This document shows, in pieces, positions 16,458 through 24,777 of a stretch of DNA of 64,000 nucleotides. Positions within the stretch are counted from its first letter, which is position 1; every line of letters begins with the position of its first letter. The notes beneath the pieces are model-generated. The model made no database searches, had not been told where the DNA came from, and saw only the letters and a list, made by a program, of their open reading frames with translations. Made by a program: the position numbers and the translations under genes. The DNA is from Streptosporangium oxazolinicum (lineage in GTDB: Bacteria > Actinomycetota > Actinomycetes > Streptosporangiales > Streptosporangiaceae): positions 1 through 64,000 of the forward strand of contig NZ_BAABAQ010000002.1 of assembly GCF_039537505.1 (NCBI RefSeq), written 5' to 3'.

Positions 16458-19031
16458 TCAGACGCCGCGCAGCCGCGCCCCGGTGCGCTCTCCGGCCAGG
16501 GCCACGGCCGCGTCGCGGGCCGCGGTGGTCTCCTCCACGGTGAGCGTCCGGTCGGGCGCCCGGAAGCGCAGGGAGTAGGCGAGGGACTTCCCGCCCTCGC
16601 CGACCTGGGCGCCGGTGTAGACGTCGAACAGCCGGATCGACTCCAGCAGCGGGCCCGCGCCCTCGCGCAGCGCCGCCTCCACGGCGGCCACCGGGGTCGC
16701 CGCGTCGACGATGAGCGCGACGTCCTGGCCCGCGACGGGGTACGCGGAGATCGCCGGGGCCTGCGGCGGACCGGCGATGAGCGGCTCCAACCGGGTCAGC
16801 TCCAGCTCCATCGCGCAGGTGCGCGGCGGCAGGCCGTACGCCTCGACGACGCGCGGGTGCAGCTCACCGGCGTGACCGACGAGCACGTCACCGGCGTACA
16901 GCGCGGCGCAGCGGCCCGGGTGCCAGGGCTCGTGCCGGTCCGCGCGGACGTCGAGGGTGACACCGGCCTCGGCGGCCACCACGCGGGCCGCCTCGACGGC
17001 GTCCGCCCAACCGGCCGCGCGGCCCTTGCCCCACCAGCCGGACGGCTCGAACTCCCCGGCCAGCACGACCCCGACCCGGAGTGGCTGGGCGGGCAGCGCG
17101 GACTCGATCGAGGCGAGCTCCTCCGGGCTCGGCCTGCGGTCGACGCCCAGCACGGGGGCGACGGCGGGCGCGTCGGAGGAGGGCCGGTAGACCAGGCCCG
17201 CCTCGAACAGCGCCACGTCGCCGAAGCCCCGGCCCACGTTGCGGACCAGTGTCTTGAGCAGGCCGGGCAGCAGGGTCGTCCGCATCAGCGGCTCGTCCTC
17301 GCTGAGCGGGTTGGCCAGCCGTACGGCCAGGCGGCGCGCGTCGTCGGCGGGCAGCTGCAGGTTGTCGAAGTCGCGCTCCCCGTTGAACGGGTAGGCGAGG
17401 ATCTCGACGTAGCCCGCGGCGGCGAGGGCGCGGCCGACCCGGCGGCGCAGGCGCTGGCCCTCGCTGAGACCGGCGCCCGCCGGGGCGGCGGGCAGGATCG
17501 AGGGCAGGTTCTCGTAGCCCTCCAGCCTGATGACCTCCTCGGCGAGGTCGTTCGGGTCGGTCAGGTCGGGACGCCACGAGGGCGGGGTGACCGCCAGCAC
17601 GTCGTCACCGGTGACCGCGAGCTTCGCGGCGATCCCGGCGGAGGCGGGGTCGCCCGTGGCCGCGGTGCCACCGGCCGTGCCGCCCGTCGCCGGGCCGGTC
17701 GCGGTGGTGGCGCCCTCGACAACCGTGCAGCCGACCTGCCGCAGGCGGTGGATCACCGTCTCACGGTCGTAGACGGTGCCCGCGACCCTGCCCGGGTAGC
17801 CGCTCGGGATCGCGATGTGGACCGGCTCGACCTCCACCTCGGCGTGGGTGACGCCCGGCTGGATCGTGCCGCCGCCGAGCTCGGCCAGCAGCCGGGCCGC
17901 GCGCCAGGAGGCGTACAGCGGGAGCTCCCGGTCGACGCCCCGCTCGAAGCGCTTGGAGGCCTCGCTGACCAGGTTGTGCCGGCGCGACATGCGCGCGACG
18001 CCGCTGGTGGAGAAGTGGGCCGCCTCGATCACGATGTCGGTGGAGGCGTCGGAGATCTCGGTGTGCAGGCCGCCCATGGTGCCGGCCATCGAGATCGCGC
18101 CCGACCCGTCGGTGATCAGCACGTCGTCCGGGTGGAGCTTGCGGACCACGTGGTCGAGCGTCTCCAGCGTCTCGCCGGGCTCGGCCCTGCGCACCACGAC
18201 CTCGCCGGTGAGCCTGGCGGCGTCGAAGGCGTGCAGTGGCTGGCCGAGCTCCAGCATGACGTAGTTGGTGACGTCGACGGCGAGCGAGACCGGGCGCACG
18301 CCGGCGCGGGAGAGCCGGGCGCGCATCCACAGCGGGCTCGGCGCCGACGGGTCGAACCCGCGGATCTCGCGGAGCACGAAGCGGTCGCAGGCCGACGGGT
18401 CGGCGATCGAGGCGGGGTAGGACGGGCCCGGCGCCTCGGGCGGGGAGACGTCGGCCGGGTCGATGAACGCCGAGTCGAAGGCGGTGGCGGCCTCGCGGGC
18501 CACGCCCCGGATGGAGAGCGCGTAGCCGATGTCCGGGGTGATCTCCAGCTCGATCACGTCGTCACGCAGCCCGAGCAGCTCGACCACGTCCGCGCCGATC
18601 GGAGTGCCCTCGGGCAGCACGAGGATGCCGGGCGACGACTCGGCCACGCCGAGCTCGGACTCCGAGCAGATCATGCCGTCGGACAGGCGCCCGTAGGTCT
18701 TTCGCGAGGCGATCTCGAACCCGCCGGGCAGCACGGCGCCGGGCAGCGCGACCGGGACGCGGTCGCCGGCCTCGAAGTTGGTCGCGCCACAGACGATCTC
18801 GCGCGGCGCGGCCTCCCCCACCTCGACCTGGCAGTGGCGGATGGGCTTCTTGAAGCCCTCCAGCGTCTCGATGGAGATCACCTCGCCCACCACGACGTTC
18901 TTGATGTCGTGGCCGTAGGAGGTGACGGACTCGAGCTTGAGCCCGGCGGCGGTGAGCTTCTCGGCGATCTCGTGCGCCGTGACGGCGGGGAGATCGACGT
19001 ACTCCCGCAGCCATGAAAGCGGGACCCTCAT
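16458..19031 (-). CDS. pheT: Phenylalanyl-tRNA synthetase beta subunit
   Basis: Beta chain of the alpha2-beta2 PheRS, carrying tRNA-binding and editing functions. The 857-residue protein starts MRVPLSWLREYVDLP. It has the EMAP-like tRNA-binding domain at about 40-150, the B3/B4 editing region in the middle, the B5 domain, and the C-terminal anticodon-binding FDX-ACB domain over roughly the last 95 residues. A Thr/Ala/Gly-rich linker (TTATGPATGGTAGGTAATG) interrupts the B5 region. ATG at 19031 shares one base with the pheS stop (TGATG), so translation is coupled. Confidence 0.96.
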   Translation of the reverse strand: MRVPLSWLREYVDLPAVTAHEIAEKLTAAGLKLESVTSYGHDIKNVVVGEVISIETLEGFKKPIRHCQVEVGEAAPREIVCGATNFEAGDRVPVALPGAVLPGGFEIASRKTYGRLSDGMICSESELGVAESSPGILVLPEGTPIGADVVELLGLRDDVIELEITPDIGYALSIRGVAREAATAFDSAFIDPADVSPPEAPGPSYPASIADPSACDRFVLREIRGFDPSAPSPLWMRARLSRAGVRPVSLAVDVTNYVMLELGQPLHAFDAARLTGEVVVRRAEPGETLETLDHVVRKLHPDDVLITDGSGAISMAGTMGGLHTEISDASTDIVIEAAHFSTSGVARMSRRHNLVSEASKRFERGVDRELPLYASWRAARLLAELGGGTIQPGVTHAEVEVEPVHIAIPSGYPGRVAGTVYDRETVIHRLRQVGCTVVEGATTATGPATGGTAGGTAATGDPASAGIAAKLAVTGDDVLAVTPPSWRPDLTDPNDLAEEVIRLEGYENLPSILPAAPAGAGLSEGQRLRRRVGRALAAAGYVEILAYPFNGERDFDNLQLPADDARRLAVRLANPLSEDEPLMRTTLLPGLLKTLVRNVGRGFGDVALFEAGLVYRPSSDAPAVAPVLGVDRRPSPEELASIESALPAQPLRVGVVLAGEFEPSGWWGKGRAAGWADAVEAARVVAAEAGVTLDVRADRHEPWHPGRCAALYAGDVLVGHAGELHPRVVEAYGLPPRTCAMELELTRLEPLIAGPPQAPAISAYPVAGQDVALIVDAATPVAAVEAALREGAGPLLESIRLFDVYTGAQVGEGGKSLAYSLRFRAPDRTLTVEETTAARDAAVALAGERTGARLRGV

Positions 19032-20128
19032 CAGATCTCCATTCCGAAGGGACGGGTGAAGCGGACGTCTCCCTCGACCATGTCGCGCATGTCCTCGACG
19101 TTGTGGCGGAACATCAGGGTGCGTTCGACGCCCATGCCGAAGGCGAAGCCGCTGTAGCGGGCGGGGTCGACGCCGCAGGCGATGAGCACCCTCGGGTTGA
19201 CCATGCCGCAGCCGCCCCACTCGATCCAGCCCTCCGACTTGCAGGTGCGGCAGGGCGGGTTGCCGGGCACCGCGGAGGCGCCGCGGCAGACGAAGCACTT
19301 CAGGTCCATCTCGGCGGAGGGCTCGGTGAACGGGAAGTAGTTGGGCCGGAACCGGGTGGTGATGCCCTCGCCGAACATGACCTCGGCGAACCGGTCGAGG
19401 GTGCCCTTGAGGTGGGCCATGGTCAGGCCCTCGTCGATCGCCAGCCCCTCGACCTGGTGGAAGACGGGGGTGTGGGTGGCGTCGAGCTCGTCGGTGCGGA
19501 ACACCTTGCCCGGCGAAATTACGTAGACCGGGAGCTTCCTGTCGAGCAGCGCCCGGATCTGGACGGGAGAGGTCTGGGTGCGCAGCACCTTGCCGGAGTC
19601 GACGGACTCCACGAAGAAGGTGTCGTGCTCCGAGCGCGCCGGGTGGTCGGCGGAGATGTTCAGCGCGTCGAAGTTGAACCACTCCCCCTCCAGCTCGGGG
19701 CCCTCCGCCACCTCGTAGCCCATCGCGACGAAGGCGTCGGCGATGCGCTCCTGGAGGGTGGTCAGCGGGTGCCTGGCACCGAGGGGGGCGCGGGTGGAGG
19801 GCAGCGTGACGTCGACGGTCTCCTCGACGAGGACCCGCTCGTCGCGTTCGGCCTCCAGCTGTGCCTGCCGCTCGGCGAGGGCGTCGGCGACCGCCCTGCG
19901 GGCGCCGCCGATGCGCTTACCCGCCTCGGAGCGGGCCGCCGGGGGCAGGGCGCCGATCTCGCGGTTGGCCAGGGCGATCGGTGAGCGGTCACCGGCGTGC
20001 GCGAGGCGCACCTGCTTGAGTTCTTCGAGGTCGCGCGCCGCCTTGACGGCGTCGAGCGCGTCGGCCTGCATGCGCGCCATCTCGTCGGCGTGCAGCGGGG
20101 TCACCTCGACCGGGTCGTAGTTTGACAA
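19031..20128 (-). CDS. pheS: Phenylalanyl-tRNA synthetase alpha subunit
   Basis: Catalytic class II subunit charging tRNA-Phe. The 365-residue product has an N-terminal coiled coil (about 10-95), motif 2 in FRTDELDATHTPVFHQVEGL and motif 3 in GFAFGMGVERTLMFRH. A four-cysteine insertion (CFVCRG, CRTCKS) typical of actinobacterial PheS is intact. The start is TTG at 20128, giving MSNYDPVEV. GGAG lies 7 bases upstream, and an upstream ATG would add an implausible leader overlapping the kinase gene. No T-box or Phe-rich leader peptide is visible. Confidence 0.96.
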   Translation of the reverse strand: MSNYDPVEVTPLHADEMARMQADALDAVKAARDLEELKQVRLAHAGDRSPIALANREIGALPPAARSEAGKRIGGARRAVADALAERQAQLEAERDERVLVEETVDVTLPSTRAPLGARHPLTTLQERIADAFVAMGYEVAEGPELEGEWFNFDALNISADHPARSEHDTFFVESVDSGKVLRTQTSPVQIRALLDRKLPVYVISPGKVFRTDELDATHTPVFHQVEGLAIDEGLTMAHLKGTLDRFAEVMFGEGITTRFRPNYFPFTEPSAEMDLKCFVCRGASAVPGNPPCRTCKSEGWIEWGGCGMVNPRVLIACGVDPARYSGFAFGMGVERTLMFRHNVEDMRDMVEGDVRFTRPFGMEI

Positions 20129-20201
20129 GAGAGAGCTCCGAATCCAGGGCTTGAGCGGCCATGAGTCTAGTCGGGTGAGCCCACCGGGCCGACATTCGCG
20201 A

Positions 20202-21284
20202 TCAGGCGAATTCAGGAGTGCCGGTGGGCACCATAAATCGAAACTCGGCGCCGCCCTCGGGCCCACGCTGCACGGAGATGGTGCCGCCGTGGGCCTCGAT
20301 CAGCCCCTTGACGATGAACAGGCCGAGCCCGGTGCCGCCCCGGCGGCGGGCGTTGCCCCGCCAGAACTGCCGGAACACGCGCGTGACCAGCTCGGGCGGG
20401 ATGCCCTCCCCCTGGTCGCGGACGGACACGGTCACTCCCCATTCACTCGGCTCGACGACTATTGTCACCGTACCGCGCCCGTGACGCACCGCGTTTTCCA
20501 TCAGGTTGGCGAGCACCTGATCGATCTTGTCCTGGTCGAGCCAGGTCTCGGGCAGCTCGCCGCGCACCTGGAGCACGAAGCGGTCCTCCGGCTCGCCCGC
20601 CGCCACCCGGCCCGCGATGATCTTGGAGATCCTGGCCGGGACGTCGACGACCTGGCGGTGGATCTCCAGCCGGCCCGACTCGATGCGCGAGACGTCGAGC
20701 AGCTCGGTGATGAGCCGGGTCACCCGGTCGGCGTCGGCGTTGACGGTCTCCAGCATGACGAGCTTCTGGTCGTCGGTGAAGCGGGTCCACTTGGCCAGCA
20801 GGGTCGCGGTGAACCCCTTGACGCTGGTCAGCGGGGAGCGGAGCTCGTGGGCGACGGTGGAGACCAGGTCGGCGCGGCTGCGCTCCAGGCGGGCGCGGGC
20901 CCCGGCGTCACGCAACGTGATGACCACCCGGACGACCTCTCCGCCCCGCCGTGGCTCGCGCACCAGCCGGGCGGCCACCAGCAGCTCCTGGCCACCGGGG
21001 GTGCGCAGCGGCAGCTCGGGCTGGCGGGCGCGGCTGGGCAGGCCGCCGTAGGTGTCGAGCCACTTCCACCAGTCGCGCCCGTCGTGGTCGCGGAAGGAGA
21101 ACACGTCGCGCAGGTGCCCCCCCACGGCCTGCTCGCGGGTGACACCGGTCAGACGGGCCGCGGCCCGGTTGACGGTGAGCACGTGGCCGTCGCCGTCGGT
21201 CACCACGAGACCGTCGGGAAGCTCGTCGACGTCGATCACAGAAGCGGCATCGGTGCTCCGCTCGCCGGTGTGTTCGCCGTGCAC
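20202..21284 (-). CDS. Soluble PAS-domain sensor histidine kinase (orphan)
   Basis: A 360-residue two-component kinase without membrane segments. PAS domain at about 15-125 (LPDGLVVTDGDGHVLTVNRAAARLTG), dimerisation/phosphoacceptor box STVAHELRSPLTSVKGF with H146, then an HATPase domain with the N box NLMENAVRHG, G1 DQGEGIPP and G2 GGTGLGLFIVKG. All motifs for autophosphorylation are present. GTG at 21284 follows GAGGAGG with 7-base spacing. No response regulator is adjacent. The position between pheST and the rRNA methyltransferase matches the conserved actinobacterial order. Confidence 0.93.
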   Translation of the reverse strand: MHGEHTGERSTDAASVIDVDELPDGLVVTDGDGHVLTVNRAAARLTGVTREQAVGGHLRDVFSFRDHDGRDWWKWLDTYGGLPSRARQPELPLRTPGGQELLVAARLVREPRRGGEVVRVVITLRDAGARARLERSRADLVSTVAHELRSPLTSVKGFTATLLAKWTRFTDDQKLVMLETVNADADRVTRLITELLDVSRIESGRLEIHRQVVDVPARISKIIAGRVAAGEPEDRFVLQVRGELPETWLDQDKIDQVLANLMENAVRHGRGTVTIVVEPSEWGVTVSVRDQGEGIPPELVTRVFRQFWRGNARRRGGTGLGLFIVKGLIEAHGGTISVQRGPEGGAEFRFMVPTGTPEFA

Positions 21285-21363
21285 GACCCCGCCTCCTCGA
21301 CGCTACATGGCCGACAATAGCGGGTTTCCCGCACCGTACGGCAGCCTCGCCGGCCGGGGTGCC

Positions 21364-22179
21364 TCACCTGGGGCCGGGGGTGGTGCGTTGAGATCGGGCA
21401 GATGCGTACAGACAGACCGCGGCGGCGGTCGCGAGGTTCAGGCTCTCGGCCCGGCCGTAGATGGGAACCCGGACGACCTCGTCGGCCAGCTTCAGGATCT
21501 CCTGCGGAAGCCCCCACGCCTCGTTGCCGAAGATCCAGGCGGTCGGGCCGGACAGGTCCACGTCGTCCAGGGTCTGCTCGCCCGCGCCGTCGGCGGCGAG
21601 CACCCGCAGCCCGGTTCCCTTCAGGTGCTCCACGGCCCGCGCCACCGGGACGCCCGTGCTGACCGGGAGGTGGAACAGGCTCCCGGCGCTGGCCCGCACG
21701 CACTTGCCGTTGTAGGGGTCGACCGAGGCGTCGGTGAAGACGACGGAGTCGGCGCCCGCGGCGTCGGCCGTCCGCAGCACGGTGCCCGCGTTGCCGGGGT
21801 CGCGGACGTGGGCCAGCACCGCCACCAGCGTGGAGCCGGGGACGACGGCGGCGTCCAGGGGCACGTGCACGAAGCGGCACACGGCCAGCAGTCCCTGGGG
21901 GGTGACGGTCTGGGCCAGCTCGGCCATGACCTCGCCGCTGGCCCGGTGGACGGGCACCCCGGCGGCGGTGGCGGCGCCGACGACGTCGGCGTGACGCAGC
22001 TCGGCCTCGGCCGTGGTGAACAGCTCCATCACGACCCCGTCCAGCGCCAGCGCCTCGCGGACCGCCTGCGGCCCCTCCGCCAGGAAGGAGCGGTCGCGGT
22101 CCCTGAAGGCCCGCTTCGTCAGCCTCCGCGCGGCCTTGACCCGCGGTGACTTGATGTTGGTCAGCTCAGACCCGGCCAT
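21364..22179 (-). CDS. TrmH/SpoU-family RNA methyltransferase
   Basis: A 271-residue AdoMet-dependent 2'-O-ribose methyltransferase of the SPOUT class. The N-terminal substrate-binding domain (about 1-100) includes FLAEGPQAVREAL. The knotted catalytic domain has motif 1 HVRDPGNAGTVLRTADAAG, motif 2 IFGNEAWGLP and motif 3 VPIYGRAESLNLATAAAVCLY. Probably acts on 23S rRNA, but the target nucleotide is not deducible. It is separated from rplT by a strong hairpin and lies 80 bp upstream of the kinase gene. Confidence 0.92.
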   Translation of the reverse strand: MAGSELTNIKSPRVKAARRLTKRAFRDRDRSFLAEGPQAVREALALDGVVMELFTTAEAELRHADVVGAATAAGVPVHRASGEVMAELAQTVTPQGLLAVCRFVHVPLDAAVVPGSTLVAVLAHVRDPGNAGTVLRTADAAGADSVVFTDASVDPYNGKCVRASAGSLFHLPVSTGVPVARAVEHLKGTGLRVLAADGAGEQTLDDVDLSGPTAWIFGNEAWGLPQEILKLADEVVRVPIYGRAESLNLATAAAVCLYASARSQRTTPGPR

Positions 22180-22201
22180 GCCCGTCCCCCAAGAATGCGC
22201 A

Positions 22202-22233
22202 TGCGGCCCGCAGCGTGATCGCTGCGGGCCGCA
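22202..22233 (-). terminator. Terminator of infC-rpmI-rplT
   Basis: A perfect 14-bp stem, 22202-22215 with 22220-22233, and a TGAT loop. It starts about 18 bp after the rplT stop and 22 bp before the methyltransferase start. No T-tract follows. Confidence 0.85.
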
Positions 22234-22251
22234 CGGTCGTCAGTGCCTCGC

Positions 22252-22635
22252 TCAGCCGGCGACCGGCGCGTTCACGTCGGCCGGGAGCGCCTTCTTGGCG
22301 GCCTCGACCAGCGTCGCGAACGTGGCGGCGTCGTTGACCGCGAGGTCGGCGAGGATCTTACGGTCGACCTCGATGGAGGCGAGCCGCAGGCCCTGGATGA
22401 GCCTGTTGTAGGTGATGCCGTTCTGGCGGGCAGCGGCGTTGATGCGCTGGATCCAGAGACGGCGGAAGGTGCCCTTGCGGTCCTTGCGGTCGCGGTAGGC
22501 GTACGTCATCGAGTGGAGCATCTGCTCCTTGGCCTTGCGGTACAGCCTGGATCGCTGACCCCGGTAGCCCTTCGCCCGCTCGAGAACGACCTTGCGCTTC
22601 TTCTTGGCGTTGATCGCCCGCTTCACGCGTGCCAT
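22252..22635 (-). CDS. rplT: 50S ribosomal protein L20
   Basis: Primary-binding large-subunit protein needed early in 50S assembly. 127 residues starting MARVKRAINAKKKRK, with YRGQRSRLYRKAKEQ and RDRKGTFRRLWIQRINAAAR as in all L20s. It lies 24 bp after rpmI. In several bacteria L20 represses its own operon by binding the leader; the structured infC leader here would be the place to look. Confidence 0.98.
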   Translation of the reverse strand: MARVKRAINAKKKRKVVLERAKGYRGQRSRLYRKAKEQMLHSMTYAYRDRKDRKGTFRRLWIQRINAAARQNGITYNRLIQGLRLASIEVDRKILADLAVNDAATFATLVEAAKKALPADVNAPVAG

Positions 22636-22659
22636 GTGTATCTATCTCCCCGGGGGCGG

Positions 22660-22854
22660 TTACTTAGCGAGCAGCTTCTTGATCTTCTTGGAGTCGGCGT
22701 CGGAGAGCACGACCTCGGGCTTGAGACGACGCGTCAAGGTGGACGGCTTGTGCTCGTTGTAGTGCGCACGGTTGGCGCGGCGGCGCACAAGCTTGCCGGA
22801 ACCCGTGAGCCTGAACCGCTTCTTCGCACCGCTGTGCGTCTTCATCTTCGGCAT
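22660..22854 (-). CDS. rpmI: 50S ribosomal protein L35
   Basis: 64 residues, MPKMKTHSGAKKRFRLTGSGKL, the standard L35 N-terminus and length. ATG at 22854 has GGGAGAG upstream. It is the middle gene of the infC-rpmI-rplT operon. The 130-bp gap from infC is larger than the gap to rplT. Confidence 0.98.
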   Translation of the reverse strand: MPKMKTHSGAKKRFRLTGSGKLVRRRANRAHYNEHKPSTLTRRLKPEVVLSDADSKKIKKLLAK

Positions 22855-22984
22855 CTCAGCCGTCTCTCCCTCGATCGTGCCGATGTCCCGGGCCGGTAAC
22901 CCAAGTCAAGGGCGTGCCTGACTACGAGACCGGACCCGGTCTCGGACTGATCTCGCGACTACCTGACGATCCAGGCTATGCGAG

Positions 22985-23638
22985 TTACTCCTGAGGAGCC
23001 GCCACCGCTCCGCTGACGGACACCTCGTCGTTGACGCGCGTCTCGTCGGCGGCCGAAGAGGCGTCCCCCGAGGGGTTCTCGTCATGCCGTGCCTTGGCCG
23101 CCGCCTTCTCGGCCTTGGCCTCGGCCTTCTTCTTGTGCGGCCCGATCACCATGATCATGTTTCGACCGTCCTGCTTGGGCTGGGACTCGACGAAGCCGAG
23201 CTCCGTCACGTCCTCCGCCAGCCGCTGCAGGAGCCGGAAGCCCAGCTCGGGCCGGGACTGCTCCCGGCCGCGGAACATGATGGTGACCTTGACCTTGTCG
23301 CCGGCCTTGAGGAACCGCACCACGTGACCCTTCTTGGTCTCGTAGTCGTGCGGGTCGATCTTCGGCCGAAGCTTGATCTCCTTGATGATGGTGTACGCCT
23401 GGTTACGGCGCGCCTCACGTGCCTTCATCGCGGACTCGTACTTGAACTTGCCGTAGTCCATGAGCTTGCACACTGGCGGGCGAGCCGTTGCCGCGACCTC
23501 GACCAGGTCGAGGTCGGCTTCTTGAGCCAGCTTCAAGGCATCGCCGATGGAGACGATGCCCACCTGTTCGCCGTTCGGGCCGACGAGGCGGACCTCGGGC
23601 ACGCGAATGCGGTCATTGATGCGGGGCTCGGCGCTGAT
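22985..23638 (-). CDS. infC: Translation initiation factor IF-3
   Basis: IF3 prevents premature 70S joining and checks the start codon. The product (217 residues) has the N-domain ISAEPRINDRIRVPEVRLVG, a linker with KLMDYGKFKYE, and the C-domain VKVTIMFRGREQSRPELG. A charged tail of about 45 residues, rich in Ala, Lys and Glu, is typical of actinobacteria. The proposed start is the rare codon ATC at 23638. AGGAGG lies 4 bases before it, whereas the in-frame ATG at 23668 has no ribosome site. A non-AUG start fits the known discrimination of IF3 against its own mRNA. The start assignment is the main uncertainty. Confidence 0.93.
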   Translation of the reverse strand: MSAEPRINDRIRVPEVRLVGPNGEQVGIVSIGDALKLAQEADLDLVEVAATARPPVCKLMDYGKFKYESAMKAREARRNQAYTIIKEIKLRPKIDPHDYETKKGHVVRFLKAGDKVKVTIMFRGREQSRPELGFRLLQRLAEDVTELGFVESQPKQDGRNMIMVIGPHKKKAEAKAEKAAAKARHDENPSGDASSAADETRVNDEVSVSGAVAAPQE

Positions 23639-23905
23639 GGGGCCTCCTAGGTTGCGATCCGCGGCCATCCGAGAGGAGGCCGCAACATGCTCGATCGTGC
23701 CGGGAGGTCGTAGAACGCACGTCCCGTTGAGGACGTTCGAACGCAAGATGCCCCGCACGTCACGCATGCGGGGCCACATGAACTCGAAGGCTTCACGCCG
23801 TAAGCTCTCCGGAGATTTACCCCGGTTGTGATCCTGACCTGTCAGCCTTGTGGCCGACGAGGTGGGAGGACGACCTCCGCTTGCGCGTCCAGCAGGCACG
23901 CCGGA
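23639..23905 (-). promoter_or_regulatory. Structured infC 5' leader with RBS-sequestering option
   Basis: About 265 bases upstream of infC carry no gene on this strand. An anti-Shine-Dalgarno block (23674-23681) is exactly complementary over 8 bases to the infC ribosome site (23641-23648). A competing hairpin (23661-23666 with 23678-23683) uses part of the same block and would free the site. Upstream lie two more hairpins: 23719-23724 with 23731-23736, and 23750-23757 with 23767-23774. A -10-like TAGAGT on the minus strand near 23915 may mark the promoter. This looks like an autoregulatory leader; the ligand (L20, IF3 or another) is not shown. Confidence 0.55.
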
Positions 23906-23949
23906 CCGATCGAGTCGTTACTCTACCACAACAGCGCGCTCACGCAGAA

Positions 23950-24777
23950 TCATCCCGCCGGGGCGGCACGCCTGACGATCTCGGCCTTTCCCGCCGCGCG
24001 CATCGCCTCCACCGGCACGTCCGCGCGGCCGGTCATCATCTCGACCTGCCGGACGGCCTGGTGCAGGAGCATCGGGAAGCCGCCGACGACGACCCCGCCC
24101 CGCTCGGCCACGGCGGCGGCCGGCCGGGTGGGCCAGGGCGCGTAGACCACGTCGAAGAGGGCGGGCACCCCCGCCAGCGTCCCGGCGAAGGCGTCGGCCG
24201 CGCCGGCGGGCAGGGTCGAGACGACCAGGTCGACCTCCAGCGCGGTGTCGAGCTTGTCGAGGGTCCGCACCGACAGGTCCATGCCCAGCCGCTCGGCGAC
24301 CTGCGCGGTCTCCCCCGCCCTGGCGGGGTCGCGGACCACGAGGATCGCCTCGTCGAGGCCCAGCTCGCGCAGGGCGGCGAGCGCGGAGGCCGCCGTCGCG
24401 CCGCCGCCGAGGACGGTCGCCGCCCGGGGCGGGGCCACGCCCGCTTCGGCGAGCGCCTGGACGATGCCGTACACGTCGGTGTTGTCCCCGTGCCGGGCGC
24501 CGTCGCGCAGGGTCACGGTGTTGGCGCCGCCCACCTGGACCGCGAGCTCCGAGACGGTGTCGAGCAGCGGCAGCACGGCCCGCTTGAGCGGCATCGTGAG
24601 CGAGAGTCCCGCCCAGTCGCCGTCCAGCCCGGCGAGGAGGCCGGGGAGCCCGGCCTCGTCGCACTCGATCGCCTCGTAACGCCAGTCGTGCAGTCCCATG
24701 CCCTCGTGGGCGGCGCGGTGCAGGTGCGGGGAGAGCGAGTGGACGATCGGCGACCCGAGGACCGCCGCCCTCAGCAC
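23950..24777 (-). CDS. aroE: Shikimate dehydrogenase family protein
   Basis: NADP-dependent reduction of 3-dehydroshikimate is the likely reaction. The 275-residue product has the N-terminal substrate site GSPIVHSLSPHLH, the catalytic lysine in LTMPLKRA and the aspartate in DNTD. A Rossmann fold follows with the glycine turn VLGGGATAASAL at about 122-133. GTG at 24777 overlaps the end of mltG by a few bases. The mltG-aroE adjacency is usual in actinobacteria. LTMPLK replaces the more common VTxPxK wording, but the key Lys is kept. Confidence 0.9.
   Translation of the reverse strand: MLRAAVLGSPIVHSLSPHLHRAAHEGMGLHDWRYEAIECDEAGLPGLLAGLDGDWAGLSLTMPLKRAVLPLLDTVSELAVQVGGANTVTLRDGARHGDNTDVYGIVQALAEAGVAPPRAATVLGGGATAASALAALRELGLDEAILVVRDPARAGETAQVAERLGMDLSVRTLDKLDTALEVDLVVSTLPAGAADAFAGTLAGVPALFDVVYAPWPTRPAAAVAERGGVVVGGFPMLLHQAVRQVEMMTGRADVPVEAMRAAGKAEIVRRAAPAG

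Noticed and set aside
20129..20201. T-box or Phe-rich attenuator before pheS
   Set aside because: The gap is too short and no specifier-loop or Phe-rich leader peptide is visible.
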